From assembly GCA_015178975.1 (NCBI GenBank), contig WHVD01000064.1:186001-250000 (forward strand): a stretch of 64,000 bases of DNA. The letters are read 5' to 3'. Source of the DNA: Hysterangium stoloniferum (taxonomy: Eukaryota > Basidiomycota > Agaricomycetes > Hysterangiales > Hysterangiaceae). The notes beneath the pieces are model-generated. The model did no database searches. It saw only the letters and a list, made by a program, of their open reading frames with translations, and was not told the origin of the DNA. Made by a program: the position numbers and the translations under genes. Below, one piece after another: positions 44,814 to 55,416 of this stretch. Position 1 is the first letter of the stretch; each line of letters begins with the position of its first letter.

Positions 44814-44862
44814 TAGGTGGCGATAACCTCAGGGACCGTCGGGTTGCGACATGGTCGTAACA

Positions 44863-46810
44863 CAGGAACAACAACCAAAACCCAAGTTCCCCAACTTCAA
44901 AAGAATACCATGACCCCAACCTATCAATACTTCTACCATGTCATCTTGTACTGAAAATGTCGAGCACTGTACGGGTAATTCTGGGATGACATTGTCAATG
45001 CACTCCACTGTGCTGGATAACACGGCAGGAACCTCCACCAACTCGGGGAGCAGCCCACCATCTTGAACAGAGATTGTCAAGCGCTTGGGGGAGGCCTCTT
45101 CATCCACATATCCTATGTGGATGGACCCCATTCCAAAAGCTGCACCCTATCCTCTGATACTTGGGGGGCTCCCTCAGGAACATGGAGTGAAACCCCCCCC
45201 CCACCCCTCATAGCATCTTCCCTTCCACCGAGGAGGAGATCAGGAAAAAAAAGCAGTCTGAGGCTTTCTCCTTGCAGGTTCAAGAGCAACTGAAAATGCT
45301 CAAGGGGAAGAGGAGGGAGGAGTACTTAGAAGGACAGTGAAAGAGGGGTGCTAGGGATAATGTCCCCTCAAAGTGGACACGGCAGGAATGGAGGAGAATG
45401 GAAGGAAGCAACAACCCTTCAACCATCGCTCCCCCCCCAGGCCATAAGTGGATGGATTTCGCTGAGAGGGATTGCAGCGATGGGGGCACACTATGTGTTC
45501 AGAGTGTGGGACAGAAAAGCAGGAAAGGAAAAGACAGGGTCACCTTCTATGATTGGGACAGAGTACGGAGGATCAAACTACAAAGCATTGCATTGCAACA
45601 TGGGGACGGAGTTGCACTACCTCCCAGACCTCCTTCCCAATGTGGGCCCCAGGAATGAACCCACTGGATGGGGCCCATTGATTTCTCATGCGATTCAGAG
45701 GATGACCAACCATGCTACCCTGCCTACGATGACAAGTACCTCAGTGCTGATTGCCATGAAGGTTTTTTACTTCCTGACAACATTCACCTCTTCACGAGTA
45801 ACCCTAACCAATGACGAGAATTGCCAACTTCCATCAGAGTTTGGAGGGGGTATCGTCCAGCCAACCCTGCAATGCCGTCCAGCTCCGCTCACCTCTCTCC
45901 ACCTCTGCCTGTTTCTTCCACACCCCCCCTGCAGTGCTTTACACCCTTTTGAGAGCTGCCAGGAAGTCTTGAATCATCCACCAACCCACCTCCTCTTCCC
46001 CCTATACCTTTACCCCTTCCCTCCACAGGACCTTCCCTCATACCACCACCCTCACCTGCACCCAAGCCCTCTCCAGCACTGTGGCCAACCCCACCCCCCC
46101 GCACATCACCTGACCCCCTTGTTGCCACCCACTCTACCCCAACGCCATTGTTCTCTGTGGTGTCGGACACTTCCCTTGTTCCCCTGCCAGCTCAGAGTCC
46201 ACTGCCTGCCTCTCCCTGCTCACCTTGCATTTCTCTGGGAAGCCCCATTCATCAACCTGATATTACATTGATGGATGTTGATCACCCTATCCAGTAAGTC
46301 CTCAAGGTGCCTCCCTCAGTCATGGAGGAAGTCCTCAAGGCACCTCCCTCAGTCATGGATGTCTTCAAGAAACCCTTCCCCAGCCACAGAGGTCTTCAAG
46401 GAACCTCCCCCAGCCATGGAAGTCTTTGAAGAGCCTCCCTCTTAAGCGAAAAGGCAAAGGGGAAGCGGAAGGCTGATGTTCAGGCTGACAAGCCCCTTGC
46501 CATTGACCCCTTCCTGGCCAACCCCGTTTGCAGCCCCCCACTGCAGCCACCTTCTCCCCCTCACTCTCGGGACATGGACGACTCAGCTCATTTCTTACAG
46601 GCAGGTTGGATGCGTGTGTCCATTAACTACCCCTCTGACATTCTCACGGTGGGATGCACGTGCGACTGGGGCCAACCTTGCGGCACCCTCTTCTTAAAGG
46701 GCTTATCCAGGGGTATAGTGGGTCTCTCACACTGTCAGACTGCATGAGTGCACTTTATTTACACGTCAACGACCCTAAGGAACAGCTGTGTTTAGGGGAG
46801 GACATCAAAC
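44863..46810 (+). pseudogene. Decayed copy of the extra retrotransposon ORF (ORF3)
   Basis: Recognised by collinearity with 63103-64000: PKPKFPNFKRIP near 44880; CTENVEH; PPPGHKWMDFAE; SRKGKDRVTFYDWDRVRRIK near 45510-45575. It is followed by a long Pro/Ser/Thr-rich stretch (45880-46250) and MKAPPSVME-like repeats (46300-46440). Several stops (mostly TGA) and frameshifts. The region beyond 45800 shows what the part of ORF3 outside the right edge may look like. Confidence 0.6.
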
Positions 46811-47174
46811 ATGTTGTCCAATTTCAAACAGGTGGACAGGAATCCTGGGGAGTCTAGGCAGAGTTCATGGGTTGAGGGGTCATGGGTCGAGAGGTCAGAG
46901 AGTCGAGATAAATAAGTCGGAGGTTGAGTGATAGATGCATTGGAGCCTGTGGGCTCCGACTAGTGAGAGTGGTGTAATTCAAAGGGGAGTTTAGAGTGGA
47001 AAATGTACTAGATTACTGAGGAGAATCTAAGCTGATTTTCTGCCTGGATTGTATGTACAACATCTGCCAGACTATATAGACTGTGGAATGAATAACATAC
47101 CAAATCCAGTAATAATGAAAATGAAACTAGCAAAACATAAAACGAGATAAGTAAACACCAAATTTGGTGTTAGG
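46811..47174 (-). repeat. Truncated A/B-group LTR, reverse orientation
   Basis: Matches the middle of LTR X (34890-35210): CAATTTCAAACAGGTGGACAGG, CTCCGACTAGTGAGAG, AATCTAAGCTGATTTTCTG and CCAAATTTGGTGTTAGG. Both ends are lost. Confidence 0.8.
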
Positions 47175-47575
47175 TGTGAAGAATGGTGGAAGTTCTGACC
47201 ATTCTATATACAAAGAAATGAGTAGAATGGGAAGAAGGATGATTCGAGTGGAGGCCTCAACTGCTAAAGTTCGAGGCCTGAAGTGTTAGATAGCTCAGAT
47301 AATGCTACCTATGTGGTAGCTGACATGTTACCCTGATCACCGCTCGCTGTAGACCTAGTTTATGTCTTACGAGTGGTGGTGCTTGGGTGAAAGTGTGTCT
47401 GAGTTTCATTTGGTGCTGAGTGCACCCACAAGTATACACAAAGCTTCGAACTAATGAAATGGTGCAATATTTGAAGAATATAAAGGATAGAAAAATATGA
47501 ATAAAATGTGTAAAATATAAATAAAATACATAAAAGAAGTGTTTTACCACAATGAAACTGTGGTAAAAGCAGTAC
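47175..47575 (-). repeat. Family D LTR, possibly the 3' LTR of element D
   Basis: TGTGAAGAATGG at the left; collinear with the solo LTR 50420-50893 up to the hairpin TTTTACCACA..TGTGGTAAAA (47541-47567). The last bases differ, so the right boundary is unsure. Confidence 0.7.
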
Positions 47576-48834
47576 AATTGTGATAATGGACCCAAATATG
47601 GCACTGAGGTTGGGTCACATAGTTCTGTCCAGATGTATCTGATCTAGGTGTTGCCCTGTGAGCTATTGAACCTTTTGCAGCTAGTCGACCACCGACAAAA
47701 GTAAAGTGGAGGGGTGGAGGGGAAAGGGTCCATGTGTGTTGGCGAGAAGTTGTCAGGGCACAGTGTTGCAAGGCATCACACACCAAACCTGAATCTGTGA
47801 GTGCCTCATCAGAAAGTGTTGCACACTGAGCCTGAAAGTCGCGAAGGTCAAGAAAGGCAAAGCTCCAACTATTTCAGTGTGAGGCTTTAACCATGAGGAA
47901 GGACCTTGTTGAACAGTGTATGCTGAACCTGTAAGTTGCAAAGGTTAGAAGAGCAAAGCTTCGACTATTTCAGTGCGAAGCTTTAGCAGAGGGGAAGGCT
48001 AAGAGTAGATGACATTGAAAATTAAGATGGTGTGATTGCTTCATCGTGGGGTGACACAGCCCTACATGCACATGTGTCCACAGGCTTTGGAGGTCAGTCC
48101 CTTAGTCTGTTTCATGCTCGACTGTCATCCTCACATCCTCATCATTTGGAAGGACTGGGTATGTCCACCTTTCTGGCATTGTCTTGCTTGGTGATGCCAT
48201 CCACATACTGACTTGCACACCTTTGAACCGCTGCACAGTGCATCCTTGAACTGCCATGCGGTGGACCCTCAAACCACACCCCTGCCGCACTTGCGCATTC
48301 GTGCAGCATGCTCTTGAACTGCACCCATGGACCGCACCCATACACCTTCAAACTGCACCCTCGTACTGCACTTGTGTACCCACGGGGCGTACTGTCATAC
48401 CTGCATGATGCAGTCGCACACTTGCATACCCATGTGGTGTGCCCACATCCATGCACTGTGCACACACACCACATCCATGCAGCACATTCATGCCCCCACA
48501 CAATGTGTTGACACACTCGTGCAGTGTGCTTGCGCACCCGTGCAATGTGTTCACACACCCAGGCAGCGTGCTTGCACACCTGTGCAGCTATGTGCTCATG
48601 CACTGATGCACTGCACCCAGCTCTCAACTGTTTCATCGGTGAGGCTGGTGACATAGTCATTTGCACACTGCCACACCCATATCCACGCGCTGCACCCATA
48701 CTCCCACACACTTGCACCTATGTGCTCATGCACTGCACCCCACTCTCGACTGTTCCATTGGTGAGACTGGTGACATAGTTGTTTACATGCTCTTGCTGGC
48801 CATAGGTGACGATCCCATAAGTGCCTTCTCCTAT
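47576..48834. other. Non-coding region with degenerate TGCACC-type repeats
   Basis: From about 48140 to 48780 the sequence is built from irregular 16-20 nt units such as GTGTGCTTGCACACCTGTGC. A ~117-bp duplication (about 48600-48665 and 48718-48782) shares GGTGAGRCTGGTGACATAGT. The Cys/His-rich reading frames over it arise from the repeat and are not supported as genes. Confidence 0.5.
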
Positions 48835-49517
48835 TGTGAAGGATAGGTCACATAGGAGGCACGACTAAAGACTCTAAGCCTTACCCCTTAGCTGCTTTAT
48901 AATTCCATTATTTCCTTTATGTTTTATATTTTTATTTTATTTTCTATCACTCATAAATACAGGTCATACCCCTTTTTATTAGTTCGAGAGTCCATGTATG
49001 CTTGTGGGCACTCTAGCCCACAAGAAGTATGCGCATGTCACAGTAGTAGTCACACGCAAGAAACTTAGACACTTTGCAACCCCGACAACCATCACCTGCA
49101 CACGCAAGTACTGGTTCGGGGTCTTGTCTAAAACAAACCTTCACTCTATCTCTCTTCCCAGATCAGCAGTAACTACACTTCACACTGTAACAGTCGAAGT
49201 TAGTTACTACTATTCAACTCGACTTCAAGTTCTTGCTTCACGTGGTAAGAATATCCATCATAGCTCACTTTCTTAGGATATTCTCTCTCTCTTGCAATAT
49301 ATACTTTCTCTTATCTACTTGGCCATCGGCCCAGCTAGCTACACAGTCAGATCGCACTGTAAGGTCGATCCACCCTTGTAATTATCTACCGATCGCACCT
49401 TAAAGGTCGATTGTAATCTACATCTTGACTACCTATAACTACTAGTCGATTGTACTTTGCACTATCGTTAGTCAATAACAATCGCACATTGAGTGGTAAA
49501 CTACTCAACCCTTTACA
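48835..49517 (+). mobile_element. Solo LTR of family E, TSD CCTAT
   Basis: 683 bp, TGTGAAGGATAGG..CCTTTACA, flanked by CCTAT (48830-48834 and 49518-49522). Over 90% similar by eye to the 5' LTR of element E. Confidence 0.95.
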
Positions 49518-49625
49518 CCTATATCCCCTATACTGCCCCACTGTTGCGATATTGTTGTGCCAGAACAATCTTGCAACATAACAATTGTCCTCCACATGAC
49601 ATAATTTTCGAGGGAGCGTCCTGGG

Positions 49626-51303
49626 TCAAATGGGAATGTATCCATCCTCAGCTTGGTCTGTCGAGAGGTGTCCAGCATGGTGTCTGTGATTGCCTTCCAT
49701 TTGCAGAAACTTCATCAGTGCCCCCCATTCTGGAATTAGGGGTTTATGTCGATGAATTCCCAGTGGTGTCTCCATGGGAAGGCTTTTGTTGAGCTCTGTG
49801 AGATGGGATGACTTTACCATTGGTGAGTCCTGTCCCAGGCCTTTTCTATTGTCAAAACCATAATCTGATTTCTGCTCCCCAGCTCCCAAGCCACTATTGC
49901 AATCCCAATCATTTGAGCTATTGGACAACTTGTTGAAGGGTCCACTCAGGGGAGTAAATGGGATAGGATGGATAGACAATGAATGGTGAGATTTGTCAGG
50001 ACACTGCGAATCTCGACCTGAGGATGATGGGGAACTGGAGATGACTTTGACTGCGATCTTTTCCATAGACACATTGAAGAAAGACAACTGTCCTTTTTTG
50101 GCAGTTGATCTGGCATGGATCCCAGGACATTCTCCATGAAAGGGACCAGAGCTGGAGGATGAGGGTGTTCGTTCTGGCTCATCAAACCCACTGAGCAATT
50201 CTGCCATCATCTTGTTACATCTCTCCAGGTTGTGCATCAATCTTGACCTGAGAGTAAAGTAGGTGAAACACACATTCGAGGGTTTACTGTATATGGATTC
50301 CTTCAACATTTGAATGTATATGAAATCTGTATCGACCCTTGGCACGATGTGGTCCCCTCTGAGCAATACATAATCTGTAGCAGATCATCATGCACACAAA
50401 GGAAATCAGTGAGGAGAATTGTGAAGAGTGGCAGAAGTTCAGACCGTTCTATATACGAAGAAATGAGTAGAAGAGAAGGATATTGACCTATTCGGTGCAA
50501 TATAAGAGAAAGTGAGAGAAAGAGCACGAGATGACGAAGGAGTCAACGAGTGCGATGGTTCGAGTAGAGGCCTCGACTATTACAGTTCGAGGTCAGAAGT
50601 GTTTAGTAGTTCAGATATTGCTACTTATGTAGTAGCTGACACGTTACCCTGATCATTGCTCGTAGTAGACCTAGTTTGTGTCTTACGAGTGGTGGTTCTT
50701 GGGTTAAAGTGTGTCTGAGTTCTAATTGGTGCTGAGTGCACCCACAAGTATACACAATGCTTCGAACTAATGAAATATGCAATATTCGAAGAATATGAAA
50801 GATAGAAAAATATGAATAGAATATGTAAAATATAATTAAAATAAAAGGAGTATTTTACCACAATGAAACTGTGGTAAAAGCATACTCCTCACAAGAATGA
50901 ACAGTTCCATATTGATACCTGCTATTCCTTTTTCTTGAAAGAACATCACTTCATTTGACCACTTTGGGATCAACTTTGTTACCTCATCGAGAGTTCCAGG
51001 CCAAGTGAATAAATCGTGTGCTGATATGATGCCATGATACCAACCTAGCCAAGCTGCTACTGTTGCAGGCATGGATGGGTATCTAGTCCTGTAATCCTTT
51101 GTGGCAGCGATGACCTTATCTCTCGAAACTTGAGGAGCATAGTAAGAGTCCCACTTCACATTGACAGGCTCCAAATAAAGTGGTTGGCCATGTTGTTTGA
51201 GGATAACTTGCCTCGGTGGGAAGACCAGGGCATCCTTCATAAAGGAGCAAGCATTTTGCCTTTCCAAGGGACTTGACTGCTCGAAGTTCGAGTTACCTTC
51301 CAT
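49626..51303 (-). pseudogene. Element D Gag, interrupted by a solo LTR of its own family
   Basis: Minus strand from ATG 51303. The block PPRQVILKQHGQPLYLEPVNVKWDSYY through WLGWYHGIISAHDLF aligns with E Gag (PPPQVML; EPANDKWDKYY; WLGRLNSIVIIDSFF). The frame is cut at 50898-50894 by the LTR 50420-50893 and continues LTDFLCVHDDLLQIMY, then with one frameshift to 49626. The later part is Ser/Pro rich. No zinc knuckle or pol follows. Upstream, at about 51470-51453, is a TGGTGATCTGAGCTGG PBS. Confidence 0.75.
50420..50893 (-). mobile_element. Solo LTR, family D, inside element D gag, TSD AGAAT
   Basis: 474 bp, TGTGAAGAG..CTCCTCACA, flanked by AGAAT (50415-50419 and 50894-50898). Removing it rejoins NMELFI with LLTDFLCVHDD in frame. 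It contains the 10-bp hairpin TTTTACCACA/TGTGGTAAAA at about 50853-50879. Confidence 0.9.
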
Positions 51304-51472
51304 TTAACCAGATTCGCGATGCTCAGCGTGTGAGGAGTTCCAGACAGTGTTTTGTGAAGTCGCTAATGTTGACACCCTTGCAACCGTGTAGTTAGTTAGA
51401 ATTGGGTATTAGATAGTTGAATATAAAAGATTTTCTTCATAGGGAAAGAGCAGTCCAGCTCAGATCACCACG

Positions 51473-51721
51473 GTGAAGAGTGGTGGAAGTTCTGACTGTT
51501 CTATATACGAAGAAATGAGTAGAATGGGAAGAAGGATGATTCGAGTGGAGGCCTCAACTGCTTCAGTTCGAGGCCTGAAGTGTTAGATAGCTCAGATAAT
51601 GCTACCTATGTGGTAGCTGACACATTACCCTGATCACCACTCGCTGTAGACCTAGTTTATGGTGGTGCTTGGGTGAAAGTGTGTCTGAGTTTCATTTGGT
51701 GCCAAGTGCACCCACAAGTAT
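51473..51721 (-). repeat. Truncated family D LTR, probable 5' LTR of element D
   Basis: Collinear with 47175-47440. It adjoins, on its left (downstream in element sense), a TGGTGATCTGAGCTGG primer-binding site and the gag start at 51303. It stops being similar at 51721. Confidence 0.75.
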
Positions 51722-51819
51722 GGAGGATAACCTAAAACTTTAAAAGTTATTTATCCACTAAAGTATATATATTTATATTGTTTGTTGTAAAATTAACCAA
51801 TCAGTGACTTACTGAGAGG
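51722..51819. other. A/T-rich junction sequence
   Basis: About 100 bp between the D LTR and the F LTR remnant, containing TATATATATTTATATTG. No identity assigned. Confidence 0.3.
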
Positions 51820-52099
51820 ATTATTTGATAGGACTTAGTTTTCCACCCATCTGAAATTTAAGGACACCCGATGGTAACTTGTGAGGGTGCAGCACATAAG
51901 CTGAAGTCAAGTCCTTCCATTTGGCCCCTGTTGGTCTTCCGACATCAGTCAGTTTTCTGGTCTTAACAGTATATTCTGATTTCACACTCGCATCCTCCAT
52001 CAAATCATGCCTCCGAGGAAGAAAGATGTTAAGCCAAGTGGCAAAGCAGAATCCTCCACCCTTCAATCTCCATTCCTGTCTACAGCCCAAGCTACTCTG
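51820..52099 (+). mobile_element. Family F element fragment: LTR end, PBS and first 31 codons of gag
   Basis: The LTR end with leader hairpin (GCAGCACATAAGCTGAAG near 51888) and TCTTAACA at 51968 is followed by PBS ATATTCTGATT (51971-51981) and gag ATG at 52007 (MPPRKKDVKPSGKAESS). It is cut by element E at 52100. This is the only place in the window where the family F PBS can be read. Confidence 0.85.
51971..51981 (+). other. Self-primer-type PBS of family F
   Basis: ATATTCTGATT is an exact 11-nt complement of AATCAGAATAT, found in both other F LTRs (8712-8722 and 42832-42842 on the opposite strand), 33 nt after the TATAT box. Confidence 0.75.
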
Positions 52100-52777
52100 T
52101 GTGAAGGATAGGTCACATAGGAGGCGCGACTGAAGACTCTAAGCCTTACCCCTTAGCCGCTTTATAATTCCATTATTTCCTTTTATGTTTTATATTTTTT
52201 ATTCTCTTTTCTATCACTCATACATAAATATGGGTCATACCCCTTTTATTAGTTCGAGAGTCCATGTATGCTTGTGGGCACTCTAGCCCACAAGAAGCAC
52301 GCGCATGTCACAGTAGTAGTCACACGCAAGAAACTTAGACACTTTTCAACCCCGACAACCATCACCTGCACACGCAAGTACTGGTTCGAGGTCTTGTCTG
52401 AAACAAACCTTCACTCTATCTCTCTTCCCAGATCAGCAGTAACTACACTTTGCACTGTAACAGTCGAAGTTAGTTACTACTATTCGACTCGACTTCAAGC
52501 TCTTGCTTCGCACGGTAAGAATATCCATCGCAGCTCACTTTCTTAGGATATTTTCTCTCTCTTGCAATATATACTCTCTTTCATCTACTTGGCCATCGAC
52601 CCAGCTAGCTACACAGTCGGATCGCACTGTAAGGTTGATCCGTCCTTGTAATTATCTATTGATCGCACCTTAAAGGTCGATTGTAATCTACATTATAACT
52701 ACTAGTCGATTGTATTTTGCACTATTGTTAGTCAATAACAATCGCACATTGAGTGGTAAACTACTTGAACCTTTACA
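52100..52777 (+). repeat. 5' LTR of element E
   Basis: 678 bp, TGTGAAGGATAGG..CCTTTACA. It is followed after one base by TGGTGATCCGGGCC, which would pair with a tRNA 3' end reading GGCCCGGATCACCA. Confidence 0.9.
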
Positions 52778-53542
52778 GTGGTGATCCGGGCCAGACCCTC
52801 ATTCACTGCGATCCACGCGAATAATCAGCTAGTAGTATTATGACCTTAACCAACAGCGGAACCACTCAAATTCCTACACCTGCAGGTGCCCCTCAGACTA
52901 GAAAGGAATATCCCGGCTTAGGGCTACCCAGTAATGTCACAACACGAAAGTCGTCTCTAATGACTCAAGAGGCCAATACTGTCTTGGAGCCCTCACAAGG
53001 TGAACGTGGGCTTCCCGCGAGTGATTCTGCTGGAACGAGCAAGGATAACTCCTATTTTAAGTCGTCGGAAACTCTCGGACTCCTTACCACTCGAGCAAAC
53101 AGAAACGACACCAGTCTAAAATTTCCACCGCCTCAAGTAATGCTGCAGAATCCCTTTAGGGGTCAGGTATATTTCGCTGAACCAGCAAATGACAAATGGG
53201 ACAAATACTACTCGGAACAAATTGAAGAGAAGGAAGTTGATGCAGTAGCTGCAGACTACTTAGACAGATACCCCAACATGCCAAAAGAGGTGTCCGTCTG
53301 GCTAGGCAGGTTGAATAGCATCGTGATCATCGATTCTTTCTTTTCCCAAACCGGTACTATAGATCAGCTGGCAGAGCAACTCCCCGAGTGGTCTGAGGAA
53401 CTTGTTACTATTGATGTCGCTGGAAGAGGATGTATAAGGCTAGCGTTATTCGAACGGATTCTTGACCTAGTGGCCATGCACGATGACACGTTACAGATCT
53501 TACACATGATCCTAGATCAGGGCGGAACAGTACCTAAGGTAG

Positions 53543-55416
53543 TGTGATGTATTAGCCTTACTTTAATACTATTTTCTGAAAAAGGAGTTCAATGCTCTAT
53601 CAAAATGTGCAAATACTCAATCCACTGCAAGGTAAAATAATTTAAGTATTTGATATTAATCAGTGGCAGCCTAAATAGACTTAGAACCCCTTAAGTCAAG
53701 AGTTTGCTTGAATATATGCACCCTACTTCACAAAGAAGGTTTTGAGAGCTGCTTGTGCAAGCTTGTTCTTTTTCTGTGACAACAACTATCAAAATAAGAA
53801 TAAGAATTTACTGATTCTGAAGCTAGATTTAACTTCAATCCTAGCTAGTTTATATATATTATACTATTTATCAAACAGTAAAAATATTTATAAACAGGTC
53901 AAAAGATTAGATATAGAATAAAACACTATTTGGCTAATATATGCTTTATTTACACTAACCTACAGGGTCTATTGTGATACTAACTTATCAGGATCTTAAT
54001 GTAGTTTTAGGATCTTGCAAGGATATTCTCAGTATTTATTTATGTGAATATGCCTTATTGATTCACAATAAATGAGCAAGGGAACAGGGATTATTTGCAA
54101 TATAATAAACAGTCAAATTACTCAAGTAGAGGTGACTGAAGTCTTAGACTACAAATAACAATGTAGAGAAAACTAATAATCAGTACTCAATTAAGAGATG
54201 GCTATAGTATAAGATTATTTATATATTATTGATTGATAACCAACAACTCTAACTGAGGTGGAAATAATATATAAAAGATAGCCAGCTATTCAATTAAGAA
54301 GTGGCAAGGGGAACAAATAAAAGTCAACAACTCAGATTGAGGTGACAAGGGATCTGATTGGCCAACAACTCTGATAGAGGTGGCAAGGGTTTCCAACAGC
54401 TCTGATAGAGGTGGAATGAGATGTCCACTGCCCAGATTGGGGTGGAGTAGCCTGCTTGCTGCAGTCACACACAGATGTGGTGGGTTGATAAGATGATATG
54501 ATTGATTTATTGATTCATTTTCAAGGCTGGAGCTGAGCTCCTTATATACATTTTAGTCTGAGACATTTAGAAGATTCTAGAAGATTGAATGATGTCATTC
54601 TAAGAGGAATGATGTCATTTAGAAGATTCTAGAAGATTGAATGATGTCATTCTAAGAGGAATGATGTCATTTAGAATTTTCTAGAATTTTCTAGAGCATT
54701 GTGGAAGGTTCTAACGACTTCTAAGACACTATAGAATATTCTTGGCACAATAGAACTTTCTGGAATCTTATTGAATATTCTACAATATTCTATCTATTAT
54801 TAGTACCTATTAACTACTATTCCTTTGGAAGCCACTGGAATATTCCAGGGAATTTCCGGTTTTTGCTGTAGTAGCATATATGATGACATAATGCTCTCAC
54901 GCCTGTGCGTGTGCATGACACCCTTCGCGTCTTGACTGTCACGTGTTGTGACTGTCGTGCGCCTGTGTGACCATCGCGCACCTGTGTGACCGCTGTCACT
55001 CGTTGTGATGATTTTCCCGCGCGCCATGTAATCAAAGATGGCCAGTTTGATATTATTATATGTTTATTATAATAATATAAATATATATATTGCCTTGAAA
55101 ATGCATGATTAATTCACATCGTGTTTTGTCGGCGTCGGAGTTTGAAATGTCATGTGAATATCACGTGATCACTCACGTGTTGTGAATAAGCGCTGAGTCA
55201 CCGACATATTAATCAAAAAAGAATAAAAGTTAGAAATTCAATAACCTGCTCAATGTATAAGATAAAAATACAAAATAAATTGTATAAATTCAAGATAAAT
55301 CAAGCAAATATTGTACAATTTTATCGTCGCAATATAATTACATTTAAATTCTCTTTTTCGCAATTTGTTAGGGGAATTGGTTTTAAAAAATGGAAAAAAC
55401 TTAAAAATACATAACA
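53543..55416. mobile_element. Family K LTR, copy K3 (1.87 kb), TSD GGTAG
   Basis: TGTGATGTATT..ATACATAACA, flanked by GGTAG (53538-53542 and 55417-55421). Repeated CTCTGATAGAGGTGG-type motifs at about 54120-54440; a heat-shock-element-like array at 54565-54850; a TATATA at 54543. No coding region. Confidence 0.9.
54565..54860. promoter_or_regulatory. Array of heat-shock-element-like GAA/TTC repeats in LTR K3
   Basis: AGAAGATTCTAGAAG occurs twice in a ~53-bp duplication with ATGATGTCAT. Then comes AGAATTTTCTAGAATTTTCT, in which GAA and TTC alternate every five bases for at least four units. Then GAACTTTCTGGAATC, and TGGAATATTCCAGG. These match the nGAAnnTTCn consensus bound by heat-shock factor; binding is inferred. 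Confidence 0.6.

Larger units (their letters stand above)
42537..44862 (-). mobile_element. Family F LTR (42537-43218 and 44816-44862) split by a Tc1/mariner element
   Basis: TGTTAAGAACTG..GTCGTAACA, collinear with 8420-9141. AATCAGAATAT (minus strand) is at 42842-42832. The flanks TCAAC and CAGGA do not match and belong to different elements (protease of C on the left, an ORF3 relic on the right), so it is not a simple solo LTR. Confidence 0.85.

Noticed and set aside
45889-46170. Gly-rich minus-strand frame
   Set aside because: Shadow of the Pro-rich part of the decayed ORF3 on the plus strand.
48142-48717. Cys/His-rich 191-aa minus-strand frame resembling a zinc-binding protein
   Set aside because: The sequence is a degenerate tandem repeat of TGCACC-type units open in several frames on both strands; irregular cysteine spacing and no introns or homologous copy.
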